A stretch of 8,623 bases of DNA from Bacteroidota bacterium (GTDB lineage: Bacteria; Bacteroidota; Bacteroidia; Chitinophagales; Chitinophagaceae), in contig JAEYQO010000063.1 of the NCBI GenBank assembly GCA_023409975.1, forward strand, positions 1-8,623, read 5' to 3'. The notes under the pieces were generated by a model. It did not search any database. It was not told where the DNA came from and saw nothing but the letters and a program-made list of their open reading frames with translations. A program made the translations under genes and the position numbers. Every line of letters begins with the position of its first letter. The stretch's first letter is position 1. Shown piece after piece: positions 6,347 to 8,623 of this stretch.

Positions 6347-7654
6347 ACGATCAAAGATACCATCTCCATATTCTGGTTCCGGCGCGATCTGCGCACCGAT
6401 GATAACACCGCACTTCGTGCGGCCCTTTCCGGTAAGCACCCGGTGCTCCCGCTGTTCATCTTCGATCCTGTGCTTACCAGAGTCTGGGAGCCGGACGACA
6501 GAAGGGCGGGATTGGTGTATGACCTGCTCCTCGGGGTTCATGAGGAACTGGTGAAACAGGGATCTGGCCTCCGGATAAGGAGGGGGCCGGCCATCGATGT
6601 CTTCCGCGAACTCCTGGAGGAATGGCGGGTGGAAGCTGTTTACTGCAACCATGGCTATGAGCCCGCAGAACGGGAACGGGATCAACAACTGTCGGAATTC
6701 TTACAAGCCCATGGGATAGCGTTTAGAACCTTCAAAGACCAGGTGATCTTTGAAAAGAGCGAGGTGGTTAAGGATGACGGCAGGCCCTATACCGTTTTCA
6801 CCCCCTATAGTAAGCGCTGGAAGGAAAGCCTGAAAACCATTAATCTTGAAGCAGCCCCTTTGCCAACACCACAAAACCTTGTGCAGGGCAGTCCTGAAAC
6901 CCTGCCATCGCTGTCTGGATTGGGCTTTGTTTACCGTAAGACGGAACTACCCGATCTGAGCCGTACGATGCAGTCGCTGATCGGTGACTATGAAACCCGT
7001 CGGGAGAAACCCGCCGTTGAGGGCACTACCCGCCTTGGTCCGCAGCTCCGGTTTGGCGGTTTGTCCATCCGTAAGCTGGTATCACAGGCTGCAGTTCAGA
7101 GTCCTGCCCTGCTCAATGAGCTCATCTGGCGCGAGTTCTTTCATGTGATCCTCTGGCATTATCCCCATACCGTTCATCAGTCATTCCGGCCGGAGTACGA
7201 CTGGATACCCTGGCGCAACGATGAAGCAGCGTTTGAGCGCTGGTGTGCCGGTCGTACCGGTTATCCCCTTGTGGATGCGGGTATGCGGCAACTGGAGGCT
7301 ACGGGCTGGATGCATAACCGGGTACGGATGGTTGTGGCGGGTTTTCTGTGTAAGCACCTGCTGATCGACTGGCGCTGGGGAGAAGCCTGGTTTGCGCAGC
7401 ATCTTATCGATTACGACCAGGCTTCGAATGTGGGGAACTGGCAGTGGGCTGCGGGATCAGGCGTGGATGCTGCGCCGTACTTCCGCATCTTCAATCCTGA
7501 AACGCAGGCGCAGCGATTTGATCCGGGGGCTATTTATCAGAAGCGCTGGGTGCCGGAACTGGGCACCGCTGAATACCCAGCACCCATGATCGACCACCGT
7601 GAGGCCCGCGAGCGCTGCCTGAGGGTATTCCGGGAGGGATTAAAACGCGGGTAG
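6347..7654 (+). CDS. phrB: Deoxyribodipyrimidine photolyase (class I CPD photolyase), start codon atypical
   Basis: A FAD enzyme that uses blue light to split cyclobutane pyrimidine dimers in DNA. The N-terminal antenna domain begins ISIFWFRRDLRTDDNTAL (residues 6-23 if counted from 6347). The FAD domain carries TRLGPQLRFGGLS at 228-240, WREFF at 261-265, GYPLVDAGMRQL at 305-316, GWMHNRVRM at 320-328, NVGNWQW at 361-367 and DAAPYFRIFNP. The asparagine near FAD N5 (N361) and the WQW tryptophans are kept, and TGWMHN favours a CPD photolyase over a cryptochrome. The total of 435 residues is normal for the family. The frame has no ATG, GTG or TTG upstream of the conserved first strand and meets a stop at 6314-6316. 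ACG at 6347 is exactly where a start is expected, while the first standard codon (GTG, 6443) would remove the first 32 residues, including strand 1. Confidence 0.92.
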   Translation, partial: TIKDTISIFWFRRDLRTDDNTALRAALSGKHPVLPLFIFDPVLTRVWEPDDRRAGLVYDLLLGVHEELVKQGSGLRIRRGPAIDVFRELLEEWRVEAVYCNHGYEPAERERDQQLSEFLQAHGIAFRTFKDQVIFEKSEVVKDDGRPYTVFTPYSKRWKESLKTINLEAAPLPTPQNLVQGSPETLPSLSGLGFVYRKTELPDLSRTMQSLIGDYETRREKPAVEGTTRLGPQLRFGGLSIRKLVSQAAVQSPALLNELIWREFFHVILWHYPHTVHQSFRPEYDWIPWRNDEAAFERWCAGRTGYPLVDAGMRQLEATGWMHNRVRMVVAGFLCKHLLIDWRWGEAWFAQHLIDYDQASNVGNWQWAAGSGVDAAPYFRIFNPETQAQRFDPGAIYQKRWVPELGTAEYPAPMIDHREARERCLRVFREGLKRG

Positions 7655-7675
7655 AGAGCAGCGGTGCTGCAAATG

Positions 7676-7699
7676 AAAAAAGCCCGCCTTTCGGCGAGC
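7676..7699 (-). terminator. Intrinsic terminator of the secreted-protein gene
   Basis: On the minus strand, GCTCGCC and GGCGGGC form a 7-bp stem (one U-G pair) closed by a GAAA tetraloop, directly followed by TTTTTT at 7681-7676. It lies 30 bases after the stop of the gene at 7730. On the plus strand the stem has a C-A mismatch and no T-run, so it is oriented for the minus-strand gene, though it may also slow transcription leaving the photolyase gene. Confidence 0.85.
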
Positions 7700-7729
7700 C
7701 CTTCCCTATACACATGAAAAGATCCGTGG

Positions 7730-8296
7730 TTATTGCTGCGTCGCCGTATAGATGACATCAGTAGTGTAGGTTCCTGCAGGGTATGCAAAACCAGGAGTGG
7801 CCTTGTACTTCACAGAGAAAGTCTGGTTGCCGCCATTGTTAGCATTTGTGATCAGGTCCTGAGCAGTTGCAGACAGGGCTTTGTAAGTGCTGGCAGAGAA
7901 GCCTTGTCCAAGCTGACCGCCTGTGTTGTTATCGCTTACAACGATACCCAGAACGGAAGTAGGCATGCTGGAAGAGGCTACAGTTCCTCCGTTAGAGAAC
8001 TGGAAGTTACCAGCGCTGGCCTTAACGGTTACATTGAATTTCTTGTTGGAACGAACCTTCAGCTCCTGCTCTGTGCTTTCAACACCATTAGCATAGTGTG
8101 CTACGGTGGTGAAGGGAAGCGTTACTGTTGATCCGTTACCGTTGGTAGCTACGAAAGAGATTTCGAGGGCATTGCTCAGGTTGAGTTGTACAGTTTGCTG
8201 AGCAGAACCATTAGCGTTCTGAGTGTTGGGGTTTTGAGCCTGAGCTGCTGTTGTGAACCCGATGAAAGCTGCTGCGATGATGATGATCTTTTTCAT
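7730..8296 (-). CDS. Secreted protein of unknown function, probable beta-sandwich
   Basis: A 188-residue protein with a clear Sec signal peptide (MKK, hydrophobic IIIIAAAFIGF, cleavage after AQA at residue 20). The mature part is rich in Asn, Gln, Gly, Ser and Thr, and has no cysteine and no tryptophan, so it is not a lipoprotein. Alternating beta-strand patterns (TVQLNLSNALEISFVA, KKFNVTVKASAGNFQFS, QTFSVKYKA) and the last strand YPAGTYTTDVIYTATQQ suggest an immunoglobulin-like sandwich, recalling bacterial fimbrial-subunit or DUF4402-like domains. That similarity is impression only; I do not recognise the family. No chaperone, usher or sortase gene is nearby. Its own promoter, a G-free repetitive leader and a strong terminator suggest a highly expressed monocistronic gene. 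The protein is exported to the periplasm or beyond. Confidence 0.88.
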   Translation of the reverse strand: MKKIIIIAAAFIGFTTAAQAQNPNTQNANGSAQQTVQLNLSNALEISFVATNGNGSTVTLPFTTVAHYANGVESTEQELKVRSNKKFNVTVKASAGNFQFSNGGTVASSSMPTSVLGIVVSDNNTGGQLGQGFSASTYKALSATAQDLITNANNGGNQTFSVKYKATPGFAYPAGTYTTDVIYTATQQ

Positions 8297-8304
8297 GACT
8301 TGTT

Positions 8305-8344
8305 GTTTTTGTGTTTTTGTTGTTTTGTGTTTTTGTGTTTTTGT
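8305..8344 (-). repeat. Five-copy A/C-rich octamer in the 5' leader of the secreted-protein gene
   Basis: On the minus strand the unit is ACAAAAAC. Copies lie at 8344-8337, 8336-8329, 8328-8322 (one A short), 8320-8313 and 8312-8305. The array ends eight bases before the ATG at 8296 and fills most of the predicted leader. It contains no G, so the leader cannot pair with itself and has no Shine-Dalgarno sequence; this suits the A-rich, SD-independent initiation typical of Bacteroidota. Confidence 0.8.
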
Positions 8345-8358
8345 TTCGTTTGATGATG

Positions 8359-8389
8359 CAAAGATTCACCCGGTTTTGAGATCTGTCAA
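8359..8389 (-). promoter_or_regulatory. Candidate promoter of the secreted-protein gene
   Basis: On the minus strand TTGACA at 8389-8384 precedes AATCTTTG at 8366-8359, which is one base away from TANNTTTG. The spacer from TTG to the box is 20 bases, close to the Bacteroidota norm. It predicts a leader of about 55 bases containing the octamer array. Confidence 0.5.
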
Positions 8390-8401
8390 GGAAAACGCAG
8401 G

Positions 8402-8445
8402 GGTTAACGCAGGCTTTGCAAGCGGTTAACGGAGCGTTTGCAAGT
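8402..8445. repeat. Two 22-bp imperfect tandem repeats
   Basis: Units at 8402-8423 and 8424-8445 agree at 18 of 22 positions. Each contains the palindrome GTTAAC (8403-8408 and 8425-8430) and TTTGCAAG (8415-8422 and 8437-8444) in identical register. A partial copy, AACGCAGG at 8394-8401, precedes them. They lie just upstream of the secreted-protein promoter, on the side expected for an activator or repressor site; the 22-bp period is about two helical turns. Confidence 0.7.
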
Positions 8446-8464
8446 CAGATGTCAGATGTCAGAT
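8444..8464. repeat. Three-copy heptamer array GTCAGAT
   Basis: Three perfect GTCAGAT units sit end to end at 8444, 8451 and 8458. This is a second, different heptamer array in the same window (compare 6151-6192). It sits between the 22-bp repeats and the palindrome at 8473-8496. Confidence 0.85.
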
Positions 8465-8472
8465 GTGGGTTG

Positions 8473-8496
8473 TAGAGACGTTGCATGAAACGTCTC
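8473..8496. repeat. Dispersed-repeat-like palindrome, probably cut at its 3' end
   Basis: GAGACGTT (8475-8482) and AACGTCTC (8489-8496) form a perfect 8-bp stem around GCATGA. The left arm extends as GTAGAGACGTT, but the right arm does not continue with the matching TAC: at 8497 it changes to GAGACTGTAAATT. From memory, palindromes of the type GTAGAGACGTTGCATG plus complement are dispersed in many Bacteroidota genomes. The asymmetric loss suggests that the insertion sequence to the right landed in it. Confidence 0.6.
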
Positions 8497-8623
8497 GAGA
8501 CTGTAAATTAAACTGTGTCAAGTTGAGAAAAGATTCATCAACTTTAAACGCAGAATATGGCTAGAAAAGATTCAACTGGTTTTAATTTAAGTGAAGAGGT
8601 TCGTCAACAAGCATTAGAGCAGT
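8497..8623 (+). mobile_element. Left end of a probable insertion sequence (possibly IS256-like), continues off window
   Basis: At about 8497 the sequence changes from repeat-rich, GC-balanced DNA to AT-rich DNA starting GAGACTGTAAATTAAACTG, followed by TGTGTCAAGTTGAG. A coding start follows at 8557. A TGTGTCA-containing terminal stretch about 50-60 bases before a transposase-like start is usual for an IS left end. The exact terminal base is uncertain by several positions, and the right end and target duplication are outside the window. The IS256 assignment is a weak guess from the first residues and the end motif. Confidence 0.5.
8557..8623 (+). CDS. Probable transposase, first 22 codons only
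   Basis: An ATG at 8557 opens a frame that reads MARKDSTGFNLSEEV and then RQQALEQ up to the window edge. Codons are AT-rich (TTA, AGT, AAA, GTT), unlike the neighbouring chromosomal genes, consistent with acquired DNA. The charged N-terminus followed by a helix ending in QALEQ resembles the beginning of some IS256-family transposases, but 22 residues are too few to be sure. No Shine-Dalgarno sequence is seen. Confidence 0.45.
   Translation, partial: MARKDSTGFNLSEEVRQQALEQ

Noticed and set aside
6352..6359. TATCTTTG on the minus strand inside the photolyase start region
   Set aside because: An exact -7 box match, but with no TTG at the right distance and more than 200 bases from the glycosyltransferase ATG, which has a better placed box. 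It is probably chance from the Ile-Lys-Asp codons.
6189..6554. 121-codon open frame overlapping the photolyase start
   Set aside because: It begins in the heptamer array and runs out of frame through conserved photolyase codons. The photolyase frame has clear family motifs; this one has none.
7733..8131. 132-codon plus-strand frame opposite the secreted-protein gene
   Set aside because: The opposite strand has a signal peptide, promoter and terminator for a coherent gene; this frame is its shadow.

Overview
This window comes from a member of the Bacteroidota, most likely of the Chitinophagaceae or a close relative. The evidence is the Bacteroidota-style promoters (TTG, a spacer of about 19, then TANNTTTG) found in front of several genes, the lack of Shine-Dalgarno sequences, and the Bacteroidota flavour of the ClpX and PriA proteins. 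Base composition is moderate (roughly half G+C) until about position 8500, where it drops sharply at what looks like the end of an insertion sequence. The genus cannot be fixed from sequence alone.

Left part (1-2354, minus strand). From right to left there is clpX, a 57-residue conserved-looking small gene at 911-1084, an SUI1/eIF1-family translation factor, and the first 164 codons of a transketolase C-terminal subunit that runs off the window. The first three genes are separated by 5-16 bases and probably form one transcript. The transketolase subunit has its own near-perfect promoter. A 111-bp divergent intergenic region separates clpX from priA.

Middle (2466-6134). priA (plus strand) encodes the complete replication-restart helicase with all eight zinc cysteines. 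It converges on a tRNA-His(GTG) gene on the minus strand that has the diagnostic extra G-1:C73 pair and a strong promoter. Upstream of the tRNA on the same strand is a GT2 glycosyltransferase with two C-terminal membrane segments (polyprenyl-phosphate sugar transferase type). Its -7 promoter box nearly abuts the ATG and lies directly beside a six-copy heptamer array.

Right part (6193-8623). A class I photolyase (plus strand) has intact catalytic regions, but its conserved N-terminus has no ATG, GTG or TTG start. The frame fits a start at an ACG codon at 6347. It converges on a gene for a small secreted protein of unknown function with a good intrinsic terminator, an A/C-rich repetitive 5' leader and a recognisable promoter. 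Upstream of that promoter lie a 22-bp tandem repeat, a GTCAGAT triplet array and a dispersed-repeat-like palindrome. The palindrome is abruptly followed by AT-rich sequence with the first codons of a probable transposase.

Most of the window is ordinary housekeeping sequence. I see no phage, CRISPR, toxin-antitoxin or defence locus. The most interesting points are the missing photolyase start codon, the short-repeat arrays placed against promoters, and the insertion junction at about 8496/8497.
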